Shown: positions 1 through 11,267 of the stretch, piece by piece
Layout: the number at the start of each line of letters is the position of its first letter
Numbering within the stretch: position 1 is the first letter of the stretch
NCBI GenBank assembly: GCA_951213105.1
Contig: OX578142.1
Coordinates: forward strand, 4,666,649 to 4,730,648
Source of the DNA: Amaurobius ferox
Lineage: Eukaryota > Arthropoda > Arachnida > Araneae > Amaurobiidae
DNA: 64,000 nt
Direction of reading: 5' to 3'
The notes under the pieces: generated by a model
Told to the model about the DNA's origin: nothing
Database searches by the model: none
Seen by the model: the letters and a program-made list of their open reading frames with translations, nothing else
Position numbers and translations under genes: made by a program

Positions 1-91
1 AATATTCACGCCATTGCGTTGCATCGTTACGTCATTTACGCATATCATAACAATGTTTTTGCTCTTTTCAAGGGTTTTTTTTTTTTTTTTT

Positions 92-874
92 TACTTTCCC
101 TGCAATACATGGTACTGTATAGCGAAAGTATATTGGAATCATGTCAAAAATCGCAACTCGAGTTTTCGACAGATCTACATGTTTTGGGACCTCTAGAAAC
201 GAAAAAACTATTTTTAGCGTGTGTGTGTCTGTCAGTCTATGTGTCTGTGCAATGCATGTATCCACTCTAACTAAAAAACTAATGAACTGAATTTCACAAA
301 ATTTGGTAGGTAAGTTATTTGTGTGTGACCATGATGCTGAATAGTTTTGGGTACGATTCGGGATAAAATAACTCCTTTTTTTGCGAAATGGGCCGCAAAA
401 ATTCCCTGTGTCCACTCTAGCTGGAAAACTAAGAGATCAAATTTCCCAAAATTTGGCAGATAAGTCACCTGTGGGTTACCCTGGTCCTGATTAGATTTTG
501 GTACGATTCGGAAAAAAATAACTTTCCTGTTTTTACAAAATGGCCTACAAAAATCGTCAAAATCTGAAATGAAATACTGCATATGCTCAAATATAACAAT
601 TAAATGCTTGTTTTATACGTAATATTTAGCGATGAAAAGAATAAGATCAACTCCATTGCACTAAGAATAGCCGTTCCCGAGATATTTTAGATTTTTCGCA
701 TTTTCTGTACCCCTAAGTCAAGTTACCAAATGAGAACGAAAATTGAATTTAAAGTGTACATTCAGTGTAATTTTAATTCATTACGCTTGTTATTTGATGC
801 AATTTAATGAATTATTGAAGAAATAAAGAGAACGTGAATTTGAGTCTGCAGAGAAAGTCATGTGCTGCCCACAT

Positions 875-880
<6 letters not shown>
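92..880 (+). mobile_element. R1 element copy A (Helentron-like non-autonomous)
   Basis: Near-complete copy. It opens with TACTTTCCCTGCAATACATG, followed by a matching inverted segment (TGTATAGCGAAAGTA) that can fold into a terminal hairpin. It closes with GCAGAGAAAGTCATGTGCTG and a palindromic CATGTGCTGCCCACAT before a T-tract. ACTTTCCCTGCA at the 5' end is the inverse of TGCAGRGAAAGT near the 3' end, so the subterminal repeats are inverted. Two ~150 bp internal repeat units lie at about 260-415 and 412-560, each with an AAATTTGG box and TTTTGGTACGATTCGG. No coding capacity. Short open frames inside it are repeat by-products. Confidence 0.75.

Positions 881-912
<32 letters not shown>
881..912. 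repeat. Poly-T tract
   Basis: Uninterrupted run of about 32 T directly after the R1 copy A terminus. All R1 copies sit next to T- or A-tracts, consistent with a T-rich target preference or a tail. Confidence 0.8.
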
Positions 913-914
<2 letters not shown>

Positions 915-1065
915 GAATTGCTGTTTAGTGTTTTCAGCTGAATGCTCTTTTGCTTATTACGCATCGATCTATGTATATACGGCATAGGTTTGAATGCAAA
1001 TTACGTCAAAAAATGAAGTATATACTATAGTATATATAGTGTATACTATAATATAATTAATTCAT

Positions 1066-1480
1066 AGAGGAAATATTGTGATGGTTTCGAATTCGAGTTT
1101 TTGATTGATTTACATGTTTTAAATATTCCTGAGGTCGTTTTTGAAGTGATGTGTAATCCTTTCATGGATGAGCGATATTTTACAAACGAGTGGAAGCAAG
1201 CTATTTAAATGAAATTTGGTACGGTTATTACAAACGGAGAATGACGCAACGACAGGATATTTAATAATATTAAATAAATAATTATTTGTATGTCATTTAT
1301 CGTTAGAAAATGAATGGCATTCATTTTATAACTCTGGTACGAATCGTTTTCGCGATATTACACATTTATATAAAGATTTACATAAAATTGAAATAATAAT
1401 AAGTATCATTAAATAGGTTGACTTTCCTTATGAAATATTACGCGACGAATTGACTCATATCATTCTCGTGGATCTAGCTA
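1066..1480 (+). repeat. R5 repeat copy 1
   Basis: Shares scattered, ordered similarity with 6546-6956: a start like GGAAATATTGTGATGG, then CGAATTCGAGTTTTTGATTG, a GAGGT-TTTTGA segment, and an end like ATTCTCGTGGATCTAGC. Both copies are in the same orientation and ~410 bp long. The 5' part loosely resembles the R1 start (TCGAAAA-TCGAG block), so R5 may be a distant relative. No coding capacity. Confidence 0.5.
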
Positions 1481-2810
1481 GTTCCATTTACGAGAGAAAA
1501 CACTATATTTGTAATCCCTCGTGAGACACTATTACAAATAGTGTATTACAATGGTATTTGTAAGACACCATTTGTAATAGTTTTGTATTTTGTCTTTACA
1601 CAATACACAAACAGCAATTTATTTCATGGGACAGTGCTGTTGTAGTAGGCGGATACTGCAAGTAGAAACTTCATTGTTGCAAAGTAAGTTTAATCTCTTT
1701 CGAAGAAATTTTAAGCTGACTGCATGGTAAAACTGAATTTGTCTGTCTCTATAAAGGTTTACAAAAAAGTGGCACATAAAATTTTTTCTCGCTGGTTGCA
1801 GATATGCGGTTATATCCCGGGGTACAATGGTCCATTTTGTCATTAGAAAAAAATTGCAGTAGACGAGTAATTGTAATTATTGTTTTAAGTAAGTATAGCA
1901 TAAACTTGAATATATAGACAATATGTATACTCATTCAAAGTGATAATTGTCAAACCCTGGCCTCATGGGGCATAGAGGACAGCAACAACAAAAAAAAAAC
2001 CCAGCCATAAACGAGAAAGTGTTAGCTGCTGAAGAAACCCTCCCGTCAGACTACACGGTGACCTTCAATTATTGGGAAGAATACGGGAGATGGGGAATGA
2101 TTTTTTTTTTCTTTTGGTGGGGGGAGAGGAGGGGATAGTATAGTACTTTCACAACTTCCACATGTACACGTTGTGTTTAGAAATAGAAGTCAAAGCTTGG
2201 CTGAGGTCTCTCTCGCTTGTCCCATTAGAAAGTAACATGAATGAAATTACATTTACGTGTTTATGTAAGCGTAATTTTTTTTTTTTTGTCTAAAATATAC
2301 ATTTATCATTTTGATGCGAATAACATCTATATTTGGGGTATCTTCGGCTGAAATCGGAGAGTTACGAAAAATGCAAACAATATTTGCTTTTCTTAGAAAA
2401 AATAGGATAACATATAGGAATATACACAAATAATTTAAATATTTTAATAATTTGAACTTTTTTTTTTTTGAACTTCAGTTTTTGTCCCCAAAATGTCTTC
2501 TAAATTATAAAAGACAAATATAAATTATAAGCTACAAAAATCTGTAGCAAGAAGTCGAATTTCTAGATCAATAATTTGTTTTTACAAAGCTTTTCTAGTT
2601 TTTTAGCATTCATCAAGTTGAAGAATATAGAAAAATTTCCATTTTTCAAGTTTGTATGTAATGCTTATATCTCGAATACTAAAGAACTATTTATGAACAG
2701 TAAGAAAATAATTCTTAGCTATTCAAAAGCCGTATACAAGATTTTTGGATCGAGTTCTTAGTTTTCAAAATATAGTGGTTATAAAATCTATCATGTGCAG
2801 GGTAAATAGC
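1481..2810. other. AT-rich stretch without recognised gene
   Basis: Contains homopolymer T runs, short inverted CACTAT-TTTGTAAT blocks at 1501-1515 and 1530-1543, and an AACAACAA-type run near 1983-1998 like the SINE/LINE tails elsewhere in the window. I saw no reading frame with protein-like composition. Confidence 0.6.
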
Positions 2811-2955
2811 CTTGATATTTGCTGGTAATTTAGATTTTTTTATTTTTATAGACTTGATATTTGCTGGTAATTTAGATTTTTTTATTTTTATAGACTTGAT
2901 TTTTGCTGGTAATTTAGATTTTTTTATTTTTATAGACTTGATATTTGCTGGTTTA
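2811..2955. repeat. 42-bp tandem repeat, about 3.4 units
   Basis: The unit begins CTTGATATTTGCTGGTAATT and recurs at 2811, 2853, 2895 and 2937, an exact 42-bp period with only one or two differences. Because 42 is divisible by three, it keeps a reading frame open on both strands and creates apparent repeat proteins. I regard those as artefacts. Confidence 0.9.
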
Positions 2956-3011
2956 TGTAGATGCATAACTAGAAGTTGTTCTAGTTATGCATCTACTTTA
3001 GTTTCCATGTC

Positions 3012-3378
3012 GTGACTCTAGCTAAAATACTAATTGACCAAATTTCATAAAATTTGGTAGATAAGTTACTTGTGGGATACTCTGGTGCTGATTAGATCTT
3101 GGTACGATTCGGAAAAGAACAACCTGCCTTTTTTTTACGAAATGGCCAGCTAAAAAAAATAATCTAAATCTAAAAAAAAAAGACTAAGTAATGTTTGCTG
3201 TATGCTCAAATGTATCGATTAAATTCTTGTTTTATACACAATTTTTGACGAGGAAAAGAATATAACACACTTCATTATACTTTAGGATTAATAGTTCTCA
3301 AGATATTTGAAATTTTTTGCATTTTTGTTAGGGTAGGCCGATTTCGAAAAAAATGTCCAATTACCAAATAAACACAAA
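3012..3378 (+). mobile_element. R1 element fragment, 3' part
   Basis: Matches one internal unit (AAATTTGGTAGATAAGT, TTGGTACGATTCGGAAAAG) and the downstream single-copy region of R1 (ACAATTTTTGACGAGGAAAAG, TCTCAAGATATTTGA) in plus orientation. It lacks the 5' hairpin end and stops at ACCAAATAAACAC, where the inverted copy B begins. It is therefore truncated at both ends. Confidence 0.7.
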
Positions 3379-3380
3379 AA

Positions 3381-4104
3381 ATCTGATATAGGCATCACAT
3401 GACTTTCCCTGCAGATTTAAATCCACATTCTCTTTATTTTAATTACATTTAATTCGCTTTTAATTCAATTTTCGTTCTCATTTGGTAAGTGAACATATTT
3501 TCATAGGTGGCTCAGAGAAAATACAAAAAACCTAACATATCTCGAGAACGGCTAGTCCTATAGTGTAATGGGGTTGGTCTTATTCATTTCTTCGTTAAAA
3601 ATTACGTATAAAACAAGCATACATAGTTTTTATTTTAGATTTTGAAGATTTTAGCTGACCATTTCGCAAAAAAAAAAGGCAGGTTATTTTTTTCCAAATC
3701 ATACCAAAATCTAATCAGCACCAGGGTGACTCACAAGCGACTTATCTACCGAATTTTGTGAAATTCGGTCTCATTTGTTTTTCAGCTGGAGTGGATACAG
3801 GCAATTTTTGCGGGCCATTTCGCAAAAAAGGCGGGTTCTTTTATCGCTAATCGTACCCAAAACTAATCAGCACCAGATTCGCCCACCAGTGACTTACCTA
3901 CCAAATTTTATGAAATTCGGTCCATTAGTTTTTGAGTTAAAGTGGATACATACATTCCACAGACAGACACACACACAGGCGTCACGCTAAAAATAGTTTT
4001 TTCGTATTCTAGAGATCCCGAAACGTGTAGATCCGTCGAAAACTCGAGTTGATATTTTCGGCATAATTCCAATACTTACATTACCATGTATTGTAAGGAA
4101 AGTA
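3381..4104 (-). mobile_element. R1 element copy B
   Basis: Reverse-oriented copy. It begins with the family 3' end (ATCTGATATAGGCATCACAT, then GACTTTCCCTGCAG) and finishes with the 5' end (ATTACCATGTATTGTAAGGA). It has two internal units (around 3690-3790 and 3800-3960) and the conserved GTGTAGATCCGTCGAAAACT block. Only 4 bp separate it from copy C. Confidence 0.75.
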
Positions 4105-4108
4105 AAAA

Positions 4109-4913
4109 ATATGATGTGGGCAGCACATGACTTTCCCTGCAGACATATCTACGTTCTTAAATTGAGTCAAATTCATTCATTAAATTGAGTTTAATTGCAT
4201 CAAATAACAAGCGTAATTAGTTGAAGTTACACTGAATTTACACTCTAAATTCAATTTTCGTTCTCATTTGCTAACTGAACTTATTTTCAAAGGTGGCGTA
4301 GATAAAATACCGAAAATACTAAAATATCTCAAGAACGACTAGTCCTAGTGCAACGGGATTGGTCTTATTCTTTTCTTTGTTAAAATTTACGTATAAAACA
4401 AGCATTTAATGGATATATTTGAGCATGCATAGTTTTTTATTTTAGATTTTGACGATTTTTAATGGCTATTTTGCAAATAAAAGGCAGGTTATTCTTTTCC
4501 AAATCGTACCAAGATCTAATCAGCACCAGGGTGACCCACAAGAGACTTATCGAATTTTGTGAAATTCGGTCCATTAGTTTTTCAGCTACAGTGGATACAA
4601 GCTTTTGCGGGCCATTTCGCAAAAAAAGGCGCGTTCTTTTGTCACGAATTGTACCCAAAACTAATAAGCACCAGATTCGCCCACAAATGACTTACCTACC
4701 AAATTTTATGAAATTCGGTCACTTAGTTTTTTAGTTAGAGTGGATACAAAATCTTCACAGACATACAGACACACACACAGACGTTACGCTAAAAATGGTT
4801 TTTTCGTAATCTAGAAGTCTCGAAACTTGTAGATCCGTCGAAAACTCGAGTTGTGATTTTCGGTATGATTCCAATACTTTCCCTATACATTACCATGTAT
4901 TGCAGGGAAAGTA
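4109..4913 (-). mobile_element. R1 element copy C, full length
   Basis: Complete reverse-oriented copy from ATATGATGTGGGCAGCACAT to TTGCAGGGAAAGTAAAAAAT. The inverted subterminal 12-mers are exact: ACTTTCCCTGCA at 4130-4141 and TGCAGGGAAAGT at 4901-4912. The 5' hairpin halves (CTTTCCCTATAC and GTATTGCAGGGAAAG) are intact. It has two internal units and a CA-rich simple repeat (about 4760-4785). A good type copy for the family. Confidence 0.8.
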
Positions 4914-5984
4914 AAAAATTAGGAGGAGCAATGTTCTGACTTCTGAATACCTTTTTAAATTGTGTCGTTTCAAATATTCAAATTGATTTTATAAAGTTTC
5001 TTTTTTTATTATTATTATATTTGATACCGAAATTTTTGAAATTTGACGTCATAGATTTCATGATTTTCAAATCGTTCCTACTAAATTTTATTGTCAGTTA
5101 CTGAATTTCAATTTTTTCAGTATATAAAATAATTATAGATTAGAATATTTCGTGATTAAATAAAAAATTCTGAAAAACTCAGGGAATTTCATTTTAAAGT
5201 TTCAGTATGATCCCCACATTTTCGGTCAATCTAGTTTTTTTATATAGCTCCTCGTATATTTTATAAGAAATTATAAGAAATATTATGGGTTTTCACTCGA
5301 ATTTCTCATACATTCATAATCCATAGTGTTCAGGTCTACTTTTATAATTAATATCAAAAGACAATCATTATTTTATCGGATTTCGTACACAGATAATATT
5401 TTAATTTTTTGTAGAAATGAAAAATAAAATTATTTTTTCAACAGGTTTGTCACCCGAATTAATCAGTACCGTCGCAATAATTTTTCTTTAGAGGGGGGGG
5501 GGGGGGAGCGGTAGGTAACAAAAACATATTTGGTTCTTATATCTCCATATATCATTTCTATAAGCTTCAATGGACTCTTACAGGGATTTTTCGACCCCCC
5601 CCCTGGTCACGCCACTGATTTTAATACTCTTTACATCCATCTCATATATGTTATCAGTGCGACGCTAGAAAAAATTTTGGAAGGGGGTAACAAAATATTT
5701 TGTTTCCCATTTCTCCAAATTTTGATTCTACGAATTTCAATGAGTTCTGATGGGGACTTGTGGCCTCCAAATCTTCCTCCTTGGCGACGCAACTCTATGT
5801 TATGCTAACACAATGTTTTAGGAATTATGATTGTTTGTTATAGACATAAATTGTGCGAAAAACCTGTAATTCGAATAATTTGTGTTTTAATAGTGTAAAG
5901 CACAAAATATTCTAATTAGTTTCAATGTTTTCACGTAATATCGAGACAAAATAGGATTTCATAGCGATACAAGTATTTATTTTT
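4914..5984. other. AT-rich stretch without recognised gene
   Basis: Low-complexity AT-rich DNA with a G-run near 5495-5506 and a C-run near 5595-5602. The 92-codon frame around 5530-5808 has no recognisable domain, and I do not support it as a gene. Confidence 0.6.
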
Positions 5985-6130
5985 GACTTGGTGTCCATAT
6001 CTCACAGACACATACACGCACAGATACCTTTCCAAAAACGTTCGAAATGTGTTCAGGTAGTCTTTAAACGTGTTTATCCGTCAAAATATCGAATTAAAAA
6101 ATTTTTGAGAAAATATTACTTTCCATGCAA
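5985..6130 (-). mobile_element. Degenerate R1-like 5' end
   Basis: Carries the R1 5' modules in order and in reverse orientation: a CACAGACACATACACGCACA simple repeat, a CGTGTTTATCCGTC block matching GTGTAGATCCGTC, and TATTACTTTCCATGCAACAT matching the terminal hairpin. Strongly diverged, so an older insertion. Confidence 0.5.
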
Positions 6131-6148
6131 CATTATACTATTGTACTG

Positions 6149-6290
6149 GTAGTAGTGTACCCGTTCTTCGTACGGAATATACAAATAAAATTTAAAATTC
6201 ATAATCATGTACAATTCCTATAATATTCTAAATAACATTGTTACTCAAAACATTCTATTAAAATATTTAAATTAATGCTCAAATATTTAA
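6149..6290 (-). mobile_element. Helitron 3' end fragment
   Basis: Reverse complement of the Helitron 3' terminus seen at 26292 and 29186: GTAGTGTACCCGTTCTTCGT, then AATTCATAATCATGTACAAT and CAAAACATTCTATTAAAATA. The rest of the element is absent, so this is a truncated relic. Confidence 0.65.
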
Positions 6291-6545
6291 TTAATAAATA
6301 AATGGGTCGCTAAGTTCACCAAATTTATCGCCAAGCGTTACAGACAGATGGAGAAGCTTTTCTTACATATAAATGAGTATACACAATACTTTCATATACA
6401 TTATACTGCTATGTATAATCTATAAGAAGTATATCTTGTATAAATATCTTGAGTGTAAGTCTCATCTCAACTGGGCTTCTTATGTATATATACTACTCGT
6501 ATATTCATATTCCTTTCTTTACATATATAATATACATATGTCGCA

Positions 6546-6956
6546 AAGTTTAAAGGGAGAGTATTGTGGCGGGGTCGAAAATTCGCGTTTCAAACATCCC
6601 TGAACTTGAAACAAACATTTTTGAGGTGATGCTCTTGTTGTGTGTGTGTGCGGCATCTTACGAGCGTTTCGAATGAAATCGGGAAATACAGGAACCCTAT
6701 TGAATTTAAACGCGATCACACTTTCAGAAGACGCCCAATTTCCGAATGAAGTTTTGAAATATCATAAAAAATAGCAGTACCTCAAAAATGTTAAATAAAT
6801 AATCATTGTATACGTAATTTAATATTATAAAATGATTAGTACTAATTTAAAACTCTCTGAAATTAAAACAATAGTTACTATCGTTAAATAAGTTCACTTT
6901 CCTAGTACAATATTATGTGACCCATTTACTAACGTGATTTTTGTGGATCTAGCATA
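6546..6956 (+). repeat. R5 repeat copy 2
   Basis: Second copy of the ~410 bp family at 1066-1480. Shared blocks include GAGTATTGTGGCGGGGTCGA, a TTTTTGAGGTGATG segment, AATAAGTTCACTTTCCTAGT and a closing TTTTTGTGGATCTAGCA. No coding capacity. Confidence 0.5.
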
Positions 6957-8367
6957 AGGTGACCATTCGCCCTGATTTTCGGGAACAATCCCCGAAACAA
7001 GTCTTGTTTCCCTATTTATTTTTGTCCTCGATTACGTTTTTCTTCCTTAAAGTTATAAAACATATAATGAATATGAAACTGGAGCTAAAATTTTCACATT
7101 AAAATTAAAATTCTGATAATCTGGCAGCAGTGCAATAGTTCAAAATATTAAAATATCAAAAGCATCATATTTCGAAAACTAAAAATCTGATTAAATCCAA
7201 TTATATATCTTTATAGGGGTTCAAAGATCTACAAATTACTCTCTTATTGTTCATAGAGAACTTTTAGTTTTCAAGATACGCTCTCGTGTATTTAATACTT
7301 TGTATCTGTTGGTATTATACTACCCAGTCTAGTCTCTATAGTGTTGAAAACCCAGGCCGTCCGACTCATCCAAAGGGCTTGAGTAACTATTTGAACGGCC
7401 GGGAAGGAGTCTCTATAGTGTGTGAGTCTTCATTCAACTTTTTCAAACATTAATATAGTATTTAGTTCTGTTTGTCTCACAATCATTATCAGAATAAAGG
7501 TATGAACTCTTACATTCCTAATATATACTAAAAGTGTTAACTAAAATAAAACTAAAAGTGCTAGGTATGAACTAAAAAGTAATTTGTACTCCTTTGAAAA
7601 CCCTACAAGGATATATATGATTTTTGATCAGCTTCTTAGTTTTTTATTATAGTGATTATAATTTCGAAATTTTAATATCTGAACAATTTTTTAGGAAGGT
7701 GGTTCTATTGTTGATATTTTAACATTTTGAACTGTTTTGAAAAAGTAGTTTTAATTTCAATATTTTAATATTTTTAACTGTATTTAAAATGTCTATGAAG
7801 GCAAATCACCCACAAAGAAATATGCTATTCACGCAAAAGTATTTCATCTCCATTAAACTGGAGTCACTGCTGATTTTTTCATTATGAAAATTATTATTTC
7901 AAAACAAAAACTATGAAAGTTCATTTCACGAATTGACCAAGTGAGCAAAAGGACTGTCAACTCTGAAGGTCGCCTCTCCACTTCCACACAAAGACTCTCT
8001 TCCCTTCAGGGCACAACGGCAGGTTGAAGGTTATAAAAGAGAGGGGGTCATAAAAGAAAATACTTTTGGTCCAGCCCTCCTAATTCTTGGAAGAATGTAA
8101 AGGGGAAGCTCTAGTATCTATTTTGTTTCTGAAGTTCTAGTGCACAATCTCTTTTTATGCCTCGTCTGGTTCTGGTATATAAATACGGGAAAATGATGTT
8201 AGCTAGCTACATGTAAATAGTATTAAAATCATATATTAACACAAATCACCTGAATGCGGCGAATTTATCGGGGTGACAGCCCTGCTACTAACTTGACAAA
8301 ATAAATATCTTATAAACTTTTACGTGAATTTTTAAATAAAGGCTGGCTAATAAAAAGATATATTTTT
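6957..8367. other. AT-rich stretch; one SINE fragment
   Basis: No gene seen. The only recognisable item is a SINE 3' fragment (7343-7411), listed separately. A pocket of higher GC at about 7940-8060 has no open frame of note. Confidence 0.6.
7343..7411 (-). mobile_element. SINE 3' fragment
   Basis: On the minus strand it reads CTTCCCGGCCGTTCAAATAG, then GTCGGACGGCCTGGGTTTTC. This is the 3' domain of the tRNA-derived SINE found complete at 28330-28614. The tRNA head is missing. Confidence 0.75.
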
Positions 8368-9267
8368 TACTTTCTCTGCAATACATGGTAATGTATAGGG
8401 AAAGTATTGGAATCATGCCGAAAATCGCAACTCGAGTTTTCGACGGATCTACACGTTTCGAGACCTCTAGAATACGAAAAAACTATTTTTAGCGTGTCGT
8501 CTGTGCAGATTTTGTATCCACTCTAACTAAAAAACTAATGGACCGAATTTCATAAAATTTGGTAGATAAGTCACTTGGGTGTGACCCTGATGCTGATTAA
8601 TTTTTGATACGGTTCATAAAAACAGAACCTGCCTTTCTTTGCGAAATGGCCCTTAAAAATTTCATTTATCGGTTCCAGCTAAAATACTAATTTACCAAAT
8701 TTCACAAAATTTGGTAGATAAATTACTTGTTGGATATTCTGGTGCTGATTAGATTTTGGTACGATTCGGAAAAGAAGACCGTCTTTTTTTGCGAAATAGC
8801 CAGCAAAAATTTCATGTATCCACCCTAGCTAAAATACTAATTGACCAAATTTCACAATATTTGGTACATAAGTCACTTATGGGACCTCTGGTGCTGATTA
8901 GATTTTGGTACGATTCGGAAAATAACAACCTGCCTTTTTTTACGAAATGGCCTGCAAAAATCTCCAAAATAAACTACGTTTGCTGAAATATATCAATTAA
9001 ATTCTTATTTTATACGCAATTTTTGACGAGGAAAAGAATATAACACACTCCATTATACTTTAAGACTAACCGTTCTCAAGATATTTGAGATTTCTTGCAT
9101 TTTTGTTACGCCGCTATCGGGAAAACGTCCAATTACTAAATAAAAACAAAAATTGAATTAAAAATGCAAATTAGAGTGTTATTTGGTGCAATTAAACTCA
9201 ATCTAATGAATTATTAAAGAAATATGAATTTAGTCTGCAGGGAAAGTCATGTGCTGCCCACATCAGA
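8368..9267 (+). mobile_element. R1 element copy D with three internal units
   Basis: Complete copy from TACTTTCTCTGCAATACATG to GTGCTGCCCACATCAGATTT. It has three internal ~148-bp units (about 8520-8667, 8668-8820 and 8821-8963) where copies A and C have two, so it is longer (~900 bp). The subterminal TGCAGGGAAAGT is at 9236-9247. The open frame at 8756-8986 is a translation of these units, not a gene. Confidence 0.8.
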
Positions 9268-9534
9268 TTTTTTTATATTCTAATACTGATTGATACAAGT
9301 GAACCTAAACAATCTGGAATAAGAATGCGATAGTCAGTAGAGCAGAGAAGGTGGTCGACCGGGGGGCATGCATGCACCCCTCCAAGGGCTTTATTTATTA
9401 AAATTCAGTTTTTCTTTTGCATTCTTATATAATTACTTTCCCCACAATATAATTACTGATATATATATTAATCCCCACAATATAATTACTACTTATACAA
9501 TTACTAATTCTTATATAATTAACACAATTTATCG

Positions 9535-9770
9535 AAATGTATAGGCAAGGAAGAGTATTGGAATAGTATCGAAAATATCAACTCGAATTTTCGACGGATC
9601 TACGCGTTTCGAACACTCTATAACCGAGAGAAAGCTATTTTTAGCGTGACGGCTTTGTGTGTGGGTGCGTGTCTGTCTGTGCAATGTATGTATCCATTCT
9701 AGCTCAAAATTTATTCGACGAAATTGCACAAAATTTGAAGGGTAAGTCACTTGTGGGTTCAGTTTTCTAG
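9535..9770 (+). mobile_element. R1 element copy E, 5' part only
   Basis: Diverged 5' segment: ATGTATAGGCAAGGAAGAGT, then TCGACGGATCTACGCGTTTC, a GT-rich simple repeat and the first part of one internal unit ending at AAGTCACTTGTGGGT. The rest is missing. Confidence 0.65.
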
Positions 9771-10042
9771 GTCACCGAGGACCTTCTGGAATCTGGAAGG
9801 ATAGACACTCAGACAATTTCAATCCTTCCGCGTGGACAAAATAAAATTCATTTACAATTTAGTTCAGGCCACACAAAGCACAGGCAAAGTTCTTTATGCC
9901 GGCCACATGGAAGGACTGAAATTGTTAATTCTCATAGAAGTTCGCAAAAATTGTGGCTTACAGCAAGTTTCTTGTTGCCACTGCAGATTTCGGCTATTCC
10001 ATACGGACGAGCGTATAATAACGAAACCAACGTAAAACCAAT

Positions 10043-10087
10043 ACGTAAACAGTTACGAGGCCAACGTAACTGTTTACGTTGGCCTCG
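10043..10087. repeat. Overlapping pair of perfect hairpins
   Basis: Hairpin 1 pairs ACGTAAACAGTTACG (10043-10057) with its exact inverse at 10065-10079. Hairpin 2 pairs CGAGGCCAACGTAA (10056-10069) with its exact inverse at 10074-10087 around a CTGT loop. The two share bases and cannot form together. No mobile element that would explain it was recognised around it. Confidence 0.85.
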
Positions 10088-10268
10088 ATAATAAGCGCGA
10101 AACAGGTGCATTGCTGATATTTGCAATGGGACCTGTATCTATATTCTGGGGAATGCGGCGGCTTTTGTGTTTTATGAAGACAAAAGCATGCTAGACGATT
10201 ATTATATAGATATGAATTACGTCCTCCAAATTTATTATTACAGCCCAAAATATATATAATTGTATTTT

Positions 10269-10930
10269 TACTTTCCCTGCAATACATGATAATGTATAGG
10301 GAAAGTATTGGAATCGTTTCGAAAATCGCAACGGAAGTTTTCGACGGATCTACATGTTTTAAGACCTTTAGAACACGAAAAAACTATTTTTAGCGTGACG
10401 TCTGCGCAATTTATCCACTTTAACTCAAAAACTAATTGACCTTATTTTTAAAAAAATTGGTAGGTAAGTCCCTTTTGGGTGACCTTGGTGATGATTAAAT
10501 TTTGGTACGATTCCGGATAAACGAACCGGCCTTTTTTTTGGAAAATAACCCGCAAAAAGTTCCTGTATCCACTCTAGCTGAAGATGACCAAATTTCACAA
10601 AATTTGGTGGATAAGTCACATGAAGGATACCTTTTGGTGTTGATTAGATTTTGGTACGATTCAAAAAAGATAAATTTGCCTTTTTTTACGAAATGGCCCG
10701 CAAAAATTTAAAATAAAAGACAACGTATGGTCAAATGTATCAATTAAATACTTGTTTTATATATAACTTTTGACAATGAAAAGAGTAAGACCAACCCTAT
10801 TACTCTAGGACTAGCCGTTCTTAATATATTTCATGTTTTTTTTTTTGCATTTTTGATACACTACCTTTAATAAGTCCAGTAACCAAATGAAAACGAAAAT
10901 TAAATTAAAAGTGCAAATTCAGTGTTATTT
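10269..10930 (+). mobile_element. R1 element copy F, 3' truncated
   Basis: Starts with the intact terminal hairpin (TACTTTCCCTGCAATACATG, TGTATAGGGAAAGTA). It has two internal units and the single-copy region (CTAGCCGTTCTTAATATATT) but ends at about 10930, without the TGCAGGGAAAGT / TGCTGCCCACAT terminus. Confidence 0.75.
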
Positions 10931-11267
10931 AAAATAATTATGGTTGCTATTTTGCCATACTAATATTATCTGTCGTGGAGAGGAGAACAGACAGGGCGGG
11001 GGGTGGGTGTCTTAAGAAAACTGATTTAAATACTGCCATGTATTTAAAATATATATCTTTATCATTATGAAATTACAAATATTACAATATTTTAATACTT
11101 CTATGTCATACAATTAGAATATAACAAAGAATTAAAAGGTTTGAGTAGGTGAATAATAAAAAGCCCTTACAAATGGAAAGGTATACCCCAACTCAAATGG
11201 AAATGTCTGAAGACATTTCCATTAGCCAGTGGCTGTTAGACACCGACCAGATTGTATATACATACAC

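Noticed and set aside
2715..3015. Repeat-containing open frames on both strands
   Set aside because: They come from the 42-bp tandem repeat, whose length is divisible by three.
3775..4734. Open frames containing a TYLPNF-type motif
   Set aside because: They are translations of R1 internal units and recur at every R1 copy in either orientation.
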